A DNA stretch of 64,000 nucleotides from NCBI GenBank assembly GCA_002104945.1, contig MCFH01000002.1, positions 1,054,001 through 1,118,000 of the forward strand, given 5' to 3'. Within the stretch, counting starts at the first letter, position 1, and every line of letters begins with the position of its first letter. The notes beneath the pieces were generated by a model. The model was not told the origin of the DNA, did not search any database, and was given only the letters and a program-made list of their open reading frames with translations. This document shows positions 26,491-39,900 of the stretch, one piece after another. The position numbers and the translations under genes were made by a program. Source of the DNA: Piromyces finnis. Its lineage: Eukaryota > Neocallimastigomycota > Neocallimastigomycetes > Neocallimastigales > Neocallimastigaceae.

Positions 26491-26845
26491 AGTTGCATAA
26501 AAGTTCAATGCAATTCGTACTGCGTGGGATTGGTCCCTACCTAATAAATTGAATGAAATTAAAAAAAGAAGTAACATTAGGTATGATAGTGTGGTGTCCA
26601 CTAAACTCTCCCATGAGCTCATAATGTTTTCATTCTAAGAAATACTAACATTGAACCCTGGGTACGGAACATTGGGAATGTTCCTTTGCCATATCGGTAC
26701 GACGTCGGCGCTCTTGATTACGTTAGGTGTCTTACTAAACCTATCAAAAAGTAGCTTCATTGAGCTACTAATGATAGGGATTGTTTTAGTAAGAAAAGCC
26801 GCGAGACCCTCTACATATGGAACATGAGACTCCGATGTTCATTTT
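26491..26845. ncRNA. Candidate structured non-coding RNA, family unknown
   Basis: A block of about 350 bp is far richer in G and C than its surroundings and lacks a credible reading frame. It contains several strong stem-loops. The best (26731-26793) stacks three perfect arm pairs: CTTACTAAA/TTTAGTAAG, CCTATCA/TGATAGG and AGTAGCT/AGCTACT. A second is GGAACATT/AATGTTCC with a 3-nt loop (26666-26684). A third is GAACAT/ATGTTC (26820-26840), and a fourth is TTGCAT/ATGCAA (26493-26513). Strand is uncertain. On the plus strand the block ends at a TTTT; on the minus strand a TTTTTTT (near 26563-26569) follows GTTACTTC, a good RNA polymerase III stop. I looked for the signatures of tRNA, 5S, U1-U6, U3, SRP, RNase P/MRP and 7SK RNA and saw none. 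A transposon remnant is the main alternative. Confidence 0.5.
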
Positions 26846-27710
26846 AATAAAACATAATATTTTAAAATTATAATAATAAGCTACGCTTTTTATTATTATA
26901 TCAATAAAATAAAAGTTAAAATTTCAAAAATTCTCAATATTAATTTTGAAGATTATTATTTATTAAAAACCAATCTTTTTTTTTTTTTTAAAAATTTTTA
27001 ATTTTATTTATTTATTATTTTAAGTAATAATTTAAAGCAATATTAACAATTGTAAAAATTGAAATAACATTTTTACATTAATAGATATAATAAAAAGGAT
27101 TTTAAAATAAATAATTAGAATATTAGTAAATAATTTAAATTTAAAAAAAAAAAAAATTAGTTACTTGTTTAATTTTTGCGATTATTATTATTTTTGATAA
27201 TTTTTTTTTAATTTTTTCTTAATTTAAAGAAAAATCCATAAATTTTATGAATATAATTTCATCAAATATATGACTTTTCCTTTAATAACCGATAAACTAT
27301 TTTTAAATCAAAAAATAAAAAAACAAATATTATAATTATATAGTTATAATACTTTAAGAAATACATAACTTTTATTATTAATATATTTAATTATTTTTGA
27401 AATATTATATTATGTTTATATATTATTTTTCTATATATATATATTTACATATATATGTAGTTATTTATTTATAATAAGAAGTTTTTATATTATCTAGAGT
27501 TGAAGTTATATTAAATAATAAAAGTTTTAGAAAAAGATAATAAATATATAAATAAATTACAATCTTTGAAATATAATAATTAAAATTTATATAGAAAATT
27601 GCTTGTATATAACGTGATGATATATATAAATGAAAAATATTATTTATATTTGATTTTGTTGTCAATGTTTCATAATATAAATTTAATTGAATAATGAAAA
27701 ATAGTATATG

Positions 27711-27712
<2 letters not shown>

Positions 27713-27757
<45 letters not shown>
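27713..27757. repeat. Poly(T)45 tract
   Basis: Forty-five consecutive T are followed shortly by a further 24 T at 27783-27806. They create a poly-Phe reading frame that is not a gene. Confidence 0.95.
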
Positions 27758-27761
<4 letters not shown>

Positions 27762-28301
27762 AATTCTATGTTATTATTGCTATTTTTTTTTTTTTTTTTT
27801 TTTTTTAATTTTTCTCTTTCTCTTTTTTTTTTTAAATAAATTTAACCTATTTATCATATTGAACTATTTATTGATTAAAATTATTTAATGATTAATTATA
27901 AATTATTATGTCTATTGAGTTATATTGATGTTATAATATTCGTTTATTTAGTTGTAATTTATTAATTATTATAATAACTAATAAATTAAAATTATATTAA
28001 ATTATTAAATAATTAATCATTAAAAATCTTCATTCCTTCTATATGTTATATTTTTATTATATACTTGTTAAAGTTATTGCTTTATATTGTATTTATATTT
28101 TGTTATTATAAAACTATATAATAACTTATTAAGTAATTTTTTTTTTTTTGTTTTTATATACCTATGATAATGATATTGTTAGCATTAATATTATTAAAAG
28201 TTGTTGATTAGTATGACTTATATATGGATAAAATAAAATTTTGACAATATTTTGTACTCTATAACATTATATATTTAATATATTTTATTTGTTAGCAGAA
28301 T

Positions 28302-30105
28302 TTAATGAAGTTTCCAAAGATTCCAACGTGGACGTCCTTCAAGTGAATATGATGAATTGAAACGAGATTCTGCTGGTGATAAGTAATAATAATCTTTATT
28401 ACTATCCTTTCCAGTAATAACTTTATTTTTAACTATCTTTCTTTTTGTGCCATTCTTTGAACCAGTATCGATTATCGAAGATGCTGAAGAGGTAGATCTA
28501 GTTGGTGAAGCTGGTGGGGTATATAATCTAGAAGAAACTGGCTTCTTCTTTTTAGATATAACATTAATAATATTACATTGTGTACCCTTATCAATCTTTT
28601 TGGCCTTTGCAACTTTTGGGGCTGGATCAGTTTGAACTTCAATTGAAGTAGTAGTAATTGGATTTGATTGATTGTAGGCCTCGATTTCTTGGGATACACT
28701 AACAGCAACTGATGTTTGTTCAGATAAAAGTTGTTCTTGTAATAAAGAAATTTCATTTCTAGCTTCTGATAATAAACCATCAACTTCAACATAATCTTCC
28801 TTTAATTTAGCATTTTCTTTTGAAACTTGTTCAATTATTTGCATTAAAGTTTCAATTTTTTGACCTTGTGTTTCATTTACAGATGCTCCTCCTTCGCTTC
28901 TTGTCTTTGAAACATCACTCTTTCCATCCTATAGTTTCATATATAATATTTTAGTATGCTGTTTTTATTTTTATTTTATGATAATTACATAAAAAATTAG
29001 TATTCATATCAAAGAAAATTACAATATATAATGTATCCGTTTTTCCTTCTTTTTCATAAATTTCTAATAATTCCTCCTGAGTTGAATTATAATATTCATT
29101 ATATGTGGCTTCCAAATTATCTATTATTATATTTTAAAAAATTAATATAATAACTAAAGAATATAATATTTTTTTTTTAATTTTCAATTTACCATATTTA
29201 GTTTTTAAATTTGACAATTCAGTTTTTAAAGTGGATTCTGAGCTTTGTACTTCTTTTAATTGCTTAACAGCAATATCCAACTATATCATTTATTATTTAA
29301 TTTAGTATTTAGAAAATTTTATATTTATTTTACTTATTTAAAATACTAAAATTAATATTAACCTCCTTAGTTAATCGTGTGTTATCTTTTTCAAATTTAT
29401 ATATTTTAGATTCAACCTCATTATACTTTTGATTAAGTGTCTTATTTTCTTCAGTTAAATCAATGTTTTTTTGTTCATAAACCTCACATTGAACTTGTAA
29501 TGAAGTAATTTTCTATAAATATTTTTAATAATTACTTGTTAATTTACTTTTTTCATAAAATATATATTTATTTTTTTTATATCATACATTTGTTAAAGAT
29601 TTCTTTTCGTCATTTAAAGAATCAAATTTTGTAGAATTTCTTTCTAATGATTCCATTGTTTGATTTAATAAAGATTTATATTCTTGTTGCTGATCTTTTA
29701 AATGTGAATTTGTTTTTTTAAGTTCAGCAATATTATCAGTATCGTTTTCATGTTTTACCATTAAAGCTTGAGCAATTTCTATGTTAAATAGTTTTCCATG
29801 ACATGCAATTACATTAGTAAAGTAAAAATAATTTTATTTTAGACTTTATAATTTTTAACTTACGAACTGCAAGAGATAATTCGTTAGTTCTTTGAACAAG
29901 AATACTTTCTATTTTATCCATGTCTTTCCCTTCAATATCAACAACTTCTTTTGAATTATTGGCTATTATATTTATTAATAATAAATTAATAAAAATTTTT
30001 TTTCCTTTCATTTATTTAATATTTAAACTTACATAATTGATCTAATAATGCATAAACTTCTGAAAACATTTCAGAATCATTTTCGTAGTTATTATCTTCT
30101 AACAT
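28302..30105 (-). CDS. Coiled-coil protein, 441 aa, unrecognised
   Basis: Seven exons join in frame: 30105-30033, 29962-29864, 29778-29588, 29512-29363, 29280-29193, 29120-29023 and 28928-28302. The product begins MLEDNNYENDSEMFSEVYALL. Residues 35 to about 285 are rich in heptad-like Leu/Ile spacing with charged residues (for example ITSLQVQCEVYEQKN and LDIAVKQLKEVQ), so a long coiled coil is likely. The C-terminal 140 residues are Ser/Thr/Pro/Lys-rich (LYTPPASPTRSTSSASSI) and end in the distinctive SYSLEGRPRWNLWKLH, which may be a binding motif. No signal peptide or membrane segment is present. A cytoskeletal or basal-body role would fit the neighbourhood, but this is conjecture; I do not recognise the family. 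Confidence 0.65.
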
Positions 30106-31955
30106 TTTAATATATATTTATTATAATTACTTTTATTAAAAAAAGATTAAAAAAGTTAGCATTATGTTTTTTACATTAATAATAACTTATATAATAATAA
30201 TTTATAAGTAATAATATATTATCATTGCTATAATTACTTATTGTTTAATTTAATTTAATTATTTATTATTAATAGTTATGAATATTGCAAATATAACTAT
30301 ATATCAATTCTATGTAATATGTAATAATTGTATATATAGTTTTATTGCAAACTGATATTTATTGGAAAAAAAAGTTTTAGATATCAAATCAAATATATAA
30401 TATTCTTTTTCTGTTTTTTTTTTTATTTTATTTTGTAAATGCTATTAATATTTAAATAAAGATAAAACTATCAAAGTTTTTAATTTTTTTGTCGTTTTCT
30501 TTATTTTAATAATTAATGTTTTTCTTATTCTTTTTCCTTTTCCTTTTTTTTTTTTTTATTTATTACTATTATTTTTTTTTTTTTTTGTTTTATTGAAAAT
30601 TTTTTAAGACTTTAAAAAAAATTTTTTTATAACCTATTTATTAAATATTATCAAATTAAAATACTATATATATTAAATATATATATTTCATATATTAATT
30701 TCAAAAATAATTGATTTATTTTTAATGTCTATTAAATATTAAAACAAATTTGATATTATCATTAATTAAGAATTAAAGAATTAATAGTATTAATAATATA
30801 ATGTATTTTTTTTTTAAATACACAATATATAGCTATGATTAAAATACTTAAAGGTATAAATTATTCTTCTGAATGATGAAAAGTTTATAATTTTTTTTCT
30901 TTTTTCTTAAAGAAAATAAAGTTATATAATATTATTTTATTATAATTTGTAGAATTTTTTTATTATTTCGTAACCACATAACAAAAGATTTAATTTACTT
31001 TAAATGGTCACACAAAAATCATAAAATTTTAATAATACATATTTGTAAAAAAAGTTTTTTTTAAAAAAAAAGCTTTTAGTATTTTTATATTAAATATAAA
31101 TATTTTATAATTAAAGTATTACTTATTTATATAACTATTTATTATATAAAGTGATATATAATTATTATTTTTAGTATTTTAATCACACCAAAAAAATATT
31201 TCTATAAAAATATCATTTAATCAAAAATTTTGCTTTAAAATATAATAATATAGCAATATATTGGAATAATATTTATATTAAATTGAATTAATATATTGTA
31301 TTAATTAAAATTTTATATTAAAACATGATTTCCTGTACCACCACTAGAACATTTATTATTATAAATAGATTATAAATATAATAAATATAGAAATTATAGC
31401 ACCTAAATTAAATCATGTATTTTTTATTATGTTGCTCACATGAATACTTAATCAATGATATAGAAACATAAAATTAAATACTGAAATATGATAAACCAAT
31501 TTAATCTTAATTGTACAGTAAACTAATAATAATTAAAATAATTGCTGTCTTTTACTTAATATTTATATATTATATAGGTTGCAAAAAAATTTTCAAACAA
31601 TTATTAATATTAATAATAGTTGTGGATTAAAATAATAATAATTTTTTTTATATTTGTATCAATAAAAGAATTTATATAGATAAAATATTTTAATTATTTA
31701 TACTTTATCTTTTGTAAATAGTTTTTATGATACATTTAATTTTTAATATATTATTATTAGTTTGATACATTAATAAATAATATATTATCCATCCATATTT
31801 AATATTAAAATAATATATTGAAATGAATTCTATAGATTATAAATTTCAATTGATTCTCAATCTATATAAGTAAAAGTTTTTTTTTTTTTAAAATACTCTA
31901 CAATTAATTTTAAAATCTTTTAATTGGGATTTATTAAAGAGAAATTATATTTAAT
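30106..31955. promoter_or_regulatory. Divergent intergenic region, 1.85 kb
   Basis: This stretch separates the coiled-coil gene (-) and PRO3 (+), so it must carry both promoters. It is nearly all A/T with many homopolymers, and I could not single out any regulatory site. Confidence 0.5.
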
Positions 31956-33162
31956 ATGTCTTCAGAAGTTATTGCTTTTATTGGTGGTGGTAACATGGCT
32001 ACCTCTTTAATTGGTAAATACTATATATAATCTTTTTCAAGTATATATAATTTTATTACATTTAATTCATACAAGAAAAAAATATACTATAAAATGAAAA
32101 TTATTTGTTTTATTATTATTATTATTATTATTATATAATTTAAGAATTATTTAAAAATATATTTATAAGTATATAAATAAATATATATAAAATATTTTCA
32201 AAAAGGCTTCCAATATAAAGTGAAATATTGTTTAATTAAGACATATTAACTTCATAATTATTATTTCATAATTGTATTTCTTAAATGGATTTCATTTATA
32301 AATTAACAATAATAATAATAATTAATTTTATCTACATATTAATACTTATTTAAAATTATATTTCAAAGGTGGTCTTGTTTCTACTGGTTACGATTCAAAG
32401 AAATTAGTTGTTTTTGAACCAAATGAAGCACAAGCCAATAAATTAAAAACTAATTATAACATCATTCTTGCAAAGAGTGGTTCTGAAGCCATTACTGGTA
32501 CTGAAGAAAGTAAGGCCGCTGATATCGTTTTATTTGCTGTCAAACCACAAATTATCAAAGAAGTAGCTACTGGTGTTGCTGCTGCTATTCAAAAGGTAAA
32601 CCCATTAGTAATTTCTATTTGTGCTGGTATTCGTACTGTTGACCTTTCTCGCTGGTGTAATTGCCCAGAATTATCTATTGTAAGAGTTATGCCAAATACT
32701 CCAGCTCTTTTACAACAAGGTGCTACAGGTATGTTCCCAAATGCTTATGTTAACCCAAAGCAAAAGGAAAGTGCTACTGCTATTCTTTCTTCATTCTCAA
32801 AGAGTTCTTACTGGGTTGACAAAGAAGAACTTATTGATGTTGTTACTGGTTTATCTGGTTCTGGTCCAGCTTATTTCTTCCTTATGTGTGAAGCTTTATC
32901 TGAAGCTGCCCAAAAATTAGGTCTTCCAAAGGAAGCTGCTGATGGTTTAGCTGCTCAAACCTGTTACGGTTCCGGTGCTATGCTTTTAAAGGGTGATGAA
33001 GATGCTGCTACTTTAAGAAAGAAGGTTACTTCACCAAATGGTACTACTTATGCTGCTCTCCAATCATTTGAAAAGGACAACTTTAACGAAATTTGTTTCA
33101 AGGCCGTTGAAGCTGCTACTCTTAGAGGAAAGGAAATGGGTGAAGTTTTTGGTCAACAATAA
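31956..33162 (+). CDS. PRO3: Pyrroline-5-carboxylate reductase
   Basis: Two exons (31956-32013 and 32369-33162) give 283 aa, the usual length for the family. The N terminus carries the NAD(P)H-binding Rossmann loop IAFIGGGNMATSLIGG, split by the intron after Gly-encoding G. VMPNTPALLQQGATG and ELIDVVTGLSGSGPAYFF are conserved core segments. LRKKVTSPNGTTYAALQSFE (about residues 240-259) is the P5CR signature. The enzyme makes the last step of proline synthesis: pyrroline-5-carboxylate plus NAD(P)H gives L-proline, in the cytosol. The gene uses more C- and G-ending codons (GCC, AAG, ACC) than its neighbours, which suggests strong expression. Function is secure. Confidence 0.96.
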
Positions 33163-33985
33163 ATATAAAACACAAAATTGCATAAAAAATTAATATTAAA
33201 TTATTTTTTAAGAATTAGTAATTAAAACGTTTTAAAATCTTTTATTTGCAAAATAAAAAAAAAAAAAAAACTTTTATAAAATGCTATGAGGTAATTTAAA
33301 TAAATAAATAAAGAATTTTTTATAATTAAGAAAAAAAAAATAAAACAACAAATGAAAATAAAATAAAATTTAATACATAATTGGCAAAATAGCACAAATG
33401 TAAATATTAAAAAAAGTATAAATAAATAAAAGTCCCTAAAAAAATAAAAAATTATAATTTTAAATTAATTTTTGATACTGATATTTAATTATATTTAATT
33501 ATTTTATTATAATTTTAATGATTTTATATTTTAATATTTTATTAAAATACAATTTTTTTTTTTAAAAAAAAAAAAAAGATATATTACTTTAATTTGTATT
33601 GTTATTATTAATAAAATTATATTCATTTATTAATTAATAAATGATATAAACAAGATATTTAAAGTAATACAGAAAAATAGTATATTTAATAGAATTGCAA
33701 ATTTTTCAATTATAAAATTTATATTTTAGGTGATAATTTAGTAAATATCCTAGTACCTAGTTAATACCAGATAAAAAAATTCTCTTATCAGATTTTTAAC
33801 CAGACATTTTTAAATGTGACTAAAAACCGTGCTAGGAAATTACTTTTAATAGAATTGCTGAAATAAAAATTATGTTATTGTAAAATTCAATAATCTAAAT
33901 ATTTAGATTATTATGTTATTTTAGGTTGCATTTTATTTCTGTTTTCTAGCTGTATATTATTTCTTTTATTTGAAAATTATAATTT
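33163..33985. other. Convergent 3' region with palindromic structures
   Basis: This is the spacer between PRO3 (+) and the HYDIN-like gene (-). The part nearest the HYDIN-like stop contains unusual folding potential. There is a perfect 24-bp palindrome at 33889-33912 (arm AATAATCTAAAT). A block at 33749-33836 is bounded by CCTAG and CTAGG, with inner stems GATAA/TTATC and ACATTT/AAATGT. A further inverted repeat (TTTGAAAATT) lies at about 33969-33990 beside the stop codon. These may be 3' UTR elements. Confidence 0.5.
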
Positions 33986-36900
33986 TCAAACTTTGCTATA
34001 TTTAAATAAAAATGGACTTGGTCTAGAAATAACTGGCAAAATATCTATTTCTAATTTTGGTTCATTATATTTTAATATATCTTTTAAACTTGAAACCTTG
34101 GTCTATATCACATAAAATAAAATAATATTTTAGTAAATTTTTATAAATCAATTAATTTTTATAAAAATTTATAATGTTTTAAAAGAAAATATTTTTATTT
34201 ATTTCTACCTTTGGATATGGAACATCAATTATTTTATCAATAATTTTATTATATTTATCTCTAATAGAGATTTTTGGTTTTGCTTTAAATGATTTAATGG
34301 TAATAAACTAGTTATAATAATGTAGTAAAAGATTAGAATATATTATATTAATAATAATAATTTAATTTAATTTTAAAAATAATTTACCATGTCTTCTAAA
34401 TTTTTTATATCTTCCTCTTTGAACAAAGAAATATTTTGTTGTATGTTATATATAATGTTTTGTATAATAGGTCGTATATCTATATTGTGCTCTAATAGTT
34501 CAACTATATCTATTGCTGAAATAGTGGCAATATTTAATATATTTTGGTAATTTTTCATTTTTGACAGTAATAATTGATCATGTTCTAGTTTTTCTTCATG
34601 TATCTTGAATTCTTCATTTGATAATTCATTACTTTTACTAGTTTCAGAATCATTAATATCCAAATAATTTAATAGATCTTTTCTATCATAATTATTCATA
34701 CCAACTGAATTATTTTTTTGATGCTTTATTGTTTTATCACTATTTTTATGATTTTCTTCTATATCGTATTCATTAATATTATTTATATTACTTAATGCTT
34801 TGTAATTTTCATCCGTTTCTTCATTTTCATGTATCATTGTCATTTTCTCAAAATTGAAATGTTGTTTTTTTAGAGTCTTTTCATTCTTTGCATTTGAAAT
34901 ATCCATATATACATCATTATTAATATCATCTTGTTTCATTTTTATTAATAAATTGTTTTCAAGTTTATCTTTACTATTCTTCTTAACAAGTTCTAATTCT
35001 TCTTCTGGCTTTTTTAAAATAGATTTATGATTTGAAGTTCGAATATCTTTCTTTTCTTCATTTTTCTCAAATTGCTTAAAGAAATTATTAATCATAGGAC
35101 CATTTCTATTATAAACCATTTTCCCATCAAATGTTTTAACTAAATATTCTTTATAATTATATGTGGTAATAGCTGAATCAACTACAGCTTTATTTTCCTT
35201 TTCTGTTACATTTTGATTTTCTTTTTTATCTGTTTCAATTATTTTATTCATTTTTATAATATTACTCTTGAATGATTTTCTTTTCTCTTTAATCCTTATA
35301 ACATCTCGACTTGGGAAAGACATCATTTTTGCTTTGTTAATATTACTTTCTTTTTTCTTATTAAATACTGTTGAGATATTGGTTGATGAATTTACACTTT
35401 TTGATATTTTTCTTGATGTGCTTTTTTTTACCTTTCCTTCATAACTGAATATACTACTTTTTCCGTTTATACTTTTTTCAGATTTAAATAAACAATTTTT
35501 CTTTCTGTTTATACTCCTTTCAAAATTTATTAATGACATTGAATCATCAAAATTTTTAATATTATCATTACTTTCATTTTTAACATTATATCTTTTATAT
35601 TCTAATAATTTAATCATTGAAGTTATTAAATTAATATCAAATTGAATACCACTTGAAATAGCATTATACCAAAAGTCGTAATCATCAATTTTTGTTAATT
35701 TTTCCCATGGATGAATATAATTTTGCTTAGAATTAAAATAAATAATTAAAGTATTTTTATTATTAATATGATATTTATAATTTTTATGAATATTTAAAAC
35801 TTATACTTACTATTATATTTTTATAATTATATACAAGATCTTTAATATTTTCATTGATTCGTATGATATATCCACAACCTTTTAATATAAACCAATAAAT
35901 AATTATATATTTTTTCAAATGATTATTAAAAATTTAAAAATATAAAAGCTTATTTTTATTTTATTACTTACCACTAATTGGATATTTAAATATTTTATTC
36001 TTTGATATTATTGATATAGTTGTTTCAAAGTTTCCAATTACTTTAGGCAAAATTACTATTTTTGTTAATTTCTTTTCTTTTACATTCAAATGTAATTCAT
36101 TTGGCAAATATATATCTACATTATCTATTGCTTCATTTTCAAATTTTAAATCTAATGGCATATCACTTGAGTTATATATAGTAAAATTATATACTTTTGA
36201 ATTATTACATGGACATGGACCTTTTTTTAAAAAAAATTTTAGTATAAAATTAAGTATTAATTAATATTAGTATAAAATTAAGTATTTTTTAAAATAATAT
36301 AAAACATTATTCTATTTAATATATATAATAATGATTGAATAAATACCAATGTTAAAATCTTTTGGTGAAATGTCAATGTTAACCCTTCCTCCAATACCAA
36401 CCATATTTATTTCTTTATATGTTCTTCCTTTACATTCAATAATGTAATTTGAAGAAATTTTTGTATTTACTGATGGTTTAAAAAATAAATCTAAAGTTAT
36501 TTTTTCTTTAACTAATAATGAACCACTGCTCTGAGATATTAAAAAGTTTGGATTAATTCTAGATTGATATGCATTCCATTTTAATGGAACAATTCCATTA
36601 TTACAAAGTTCAATGGTTTCTTTATGTACTCTTCCTATTGCTCTAATTCCATAATCTATATATAATCTATTTATTGTGATCTCCGGGAAAGCAGATTTTC
36701 CACGAACAAATATACAATAATTACCAATATTTGTTTCCAAAGATATCGTTGTTCTTAAGTCGTAACTACTATTAGGTATCCATATAACATTAATAATATT
36801 CTCATCTTCTCCATCAATTACCCCCATTTTTCTTGATAATTTTAATGGATATGAATAACCAATACTATATGTTAAAGGATATTTTCCATAATTTCTTAGA

Positions 36901-39900
36901 ATTAAAGGTTTTACAATTTGAGAATTTGTAGGATTAATACCCATATCAATAAATTTAAATTCTTCTGGATTAAGAATACTCTCTTCACATAATCCATGAA
37001 TATCAATACAATATTCATCAGTTAATAAATCAGTATAAATAATTATTTTACTTTCAATTTTTCCAACTTCATTATTAATTAACGAGACCTTTACATCAGT
37101 AGATTCTCCAGCTTTAATTGAACCTTTGGAAGATGATAAACGAATCATAGATTTTAAATCTTTTTCTAAAATTACAAATGAAGTTTTCAATGTACCACAA
37201 TTCTTTATTTTTAAAACTTTGGATGGTTTCATGCTTTTTTCATAAATGCCATAATCTAAATCTTTCAAATTAAATTCTAATTTTACAGTTCCTGATGAAA
37301 ATTTTATTGGTATTTCATTAACAGAATATGGTGATTCAACTGTCATATTAATAGAAGCATTGTCTATGACAGTGGGTGTATAAGTAACAATTACTTCTTT
37401 CTCATTATATGGAGAAATAACTAGATTTTCAGGTGAGAAAGAAAAATCATTATTTTTATAATCAGTTGTAAACGAAATTGGATAGTTAACATCACCAATG
37501 TTCTTTAAAATTAACTTTTGTTCATAAGAATTACCAATAATACAATTTTCAAAAGAAAGATTTTGTTTCGAAAAAATTATTACAGATTCTTTTCCTGAAC
37601 CTTTTAATTCAATCTCCCAACTTTCGTTTTTTGAACTAACTATTAACTTTCCTGTTGGTGGGTTTTCTTCTTTTGGATAAAACATTAATTCAAGATTAAA
37701 TTTTTGGTTTGGATGAATTGAAATTCTGTTTATACGTTGAATTTTAGTTTATTATATATAAATTAATATTATTATAATATAATAAAACGAAAAATATAAG
37801 ATAATTTTTAATTTTATAACAAATTTATTAACAATTAATATACTATTATAGTATTTATTCAAATATTATATTTAATTATTAAATAGTGATATTTACCCTT
37901 TTTCTGGCCATTTCTTAGTCTTAAAAAAATTAATATTATTAACAAGGACAAATTTAGTCAAATGTAATATTGCTGTTCCTTCATTTGTTATAGGTAAATA
38001 GCTAATTATACTTTTTCCAATCATGCAATTTCCAAAGTCAAATGTTTTAAAATGTAAAAGTGAGGGTTTAGGGATACCACCACCACCATACATTCTTAAT
38101 CTAACCGGATTAGAACAGTTTGGTTGAAAATAAACTATAGATGATAAGAATGTAAAATCAGTAGGTTTAAATACAAACTCAATAGTTACTGATTGATTAA
38201 CTCTTAAAAATCCGTTATCAGGAATTGCTCTTAAAAATGGACAATCATGAATAATATTAAAACTGATAGATTGTTTTCCTACATTTGTAAACGTTCTTTT
38301 TATTGTTTCTTCATGTCCAATTGGTTGATGAAAGAAATTAAGGATTGAAGTATCATCACAAACAATACAAATTGATTTTGTTACTGCTGTTAATGAAATT
38401 TCATGTGTTTGCGAGTTTGGAATATCCGGTTTACATATTAATGTTCCTAAAAATGTATCATCTGATGATATGTTAATTTCAACTTCTATTTCCTTAGAAC
38501 TATATGAACCTAATTGAATTTGTGGTGGGTTTACTTTTAAGTATGGTTCTTGTTTTATATAGGATTGACTAGATATATTCTGTTGTGATATTAATTTATA
38601 AAAATGTTTTCTTCTTTTTAATTGAGATGAAAATTGAACCCTTAAATATTTTAACGCAAAAGTATTTACATTAACCGTATCATCAGCATGAAGTTTCTCT
38701 ACACTATTTGCATTAATTGAACTTAACATAGTATTCTTTTTTGACATATTTGCTTCTTCTTCTCCATTATTATCTGAATATAAAATAATATTTTGTAGCA
38801 TCCGCCAATAATCTCTTGCAGTCCAAGTTGGATCTTCATTATTTTTTTCTTTTTCTTGCATAACCATATTTCTTGCCCATGGTGATCTTGGATCATGGTT
38901 GGAATAATTATTTTTTAATGTAACATAAGAGGTTCCTATTTTTTGAATAACTTGGTGACCTAACGTCATCCATTCAAAATTAACATTACATGGAATTGTT
39001 CCATTATTTAAAATAGTAATTTTCTTTTTAAATGTAAAGTTATTTGCAATATCACCAAATTCAAGATCTCCTTTATGATTAATACTAATGGAACCAGCTT
39101 TTCCCTTAACTGGAATTTCCTTAAAATAATTAATTGATTTGATTCTAATAATATCTGAAGTAAGAATTGTTTTTCTTGCCCAATATCTTACTAACAATTC
39201 TATATAATTCCCTGGAAGAATATTTTCTGTAATACATGTTTTCCATGAATAAACATTATTTTTATTCTGTTTTCTGGTCGTATTTATAAATAATTTTTCT
39301 TCTAGAAACTCTTTCTGATTTTCCGGAGTACATATTGAAAAATCCTTACATAAAAAAATATTAATATAATAATTATAAATAAATAAATAAGTAAAAATAT
39401 TATAATAATAACTTTTTTATTTACATATTAAATTTAATATTAATGTTATAATAGTAACTTACAGAATCTGCTAGTTCAACACAAATTGGGATTGACACTA
39501 TTCCTCTATTAATAATATAGAAACTTTTTTCACATGAAGTATGAATTGGAATCATTCCAAAATTTATTTCTTCCTCTTCTGTTTCATTTTTATCTGGAAA
39601 GTATATATTTAAAACACCAATATCTCCTTTTCCAACAATCAATACATTAATTAAATGATTTTCCCAAAATATTTTTAAATTTGTTTTAAATACGCTTTCT
39701 GATTTTGGTGAAAATCGTATTATAATTGGAACACTTTCTCCAATATGAACAAAACCACTTTGAGGAGTAATAGTGTATTCATTGATAGTAATAGGTTGAA
39801 TAAAAAATTCTACACCAAATTTTCCTTCATTGGTTAAATAGAAAGTTGTTGTATATGTAGTGTTTATTGATATTACACCTAAATCATATGTTGGTATTTC

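Larger units (their letters stand above)
25683..28301. other. 2.6-kb intergenic region containing an RNA-like island
   Basis: The region lies between the start of the 442-aa gene (-) and the stop of the coiled-coil gene (-). Apart from the structured island at about 26491-26845 (listed separately), it is A/T-rich with long T runs: 45 T at 27713-27757 and 24 T at 27783-27806. Open frames here are driven by homopolymers and are not supported as genes. Confidence 0.6.

Noticed and set aside
26491-26515. tRNA-like B box GTTCAATGC in the island
   Set aside because: There is no A box, no acceptor stem and no anticodon arm. The bases instead form a TTGCAT/ATGCAA hairpin, so a tRNA is not supported.
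26491-26845. Known RNA families (SRP, RNase P/MRP, U3, 7SK, telomerase RNA) for the island
   Set aside because: None of the hallmark motifs I know could be found on either strand. I therefore leave it as unknown, pending a covariance-model search.
27694-27888. Poly-Phe ORF
   Set aside because: It is created by the T45 and T24 homopolymers and has no protein-like sequence.
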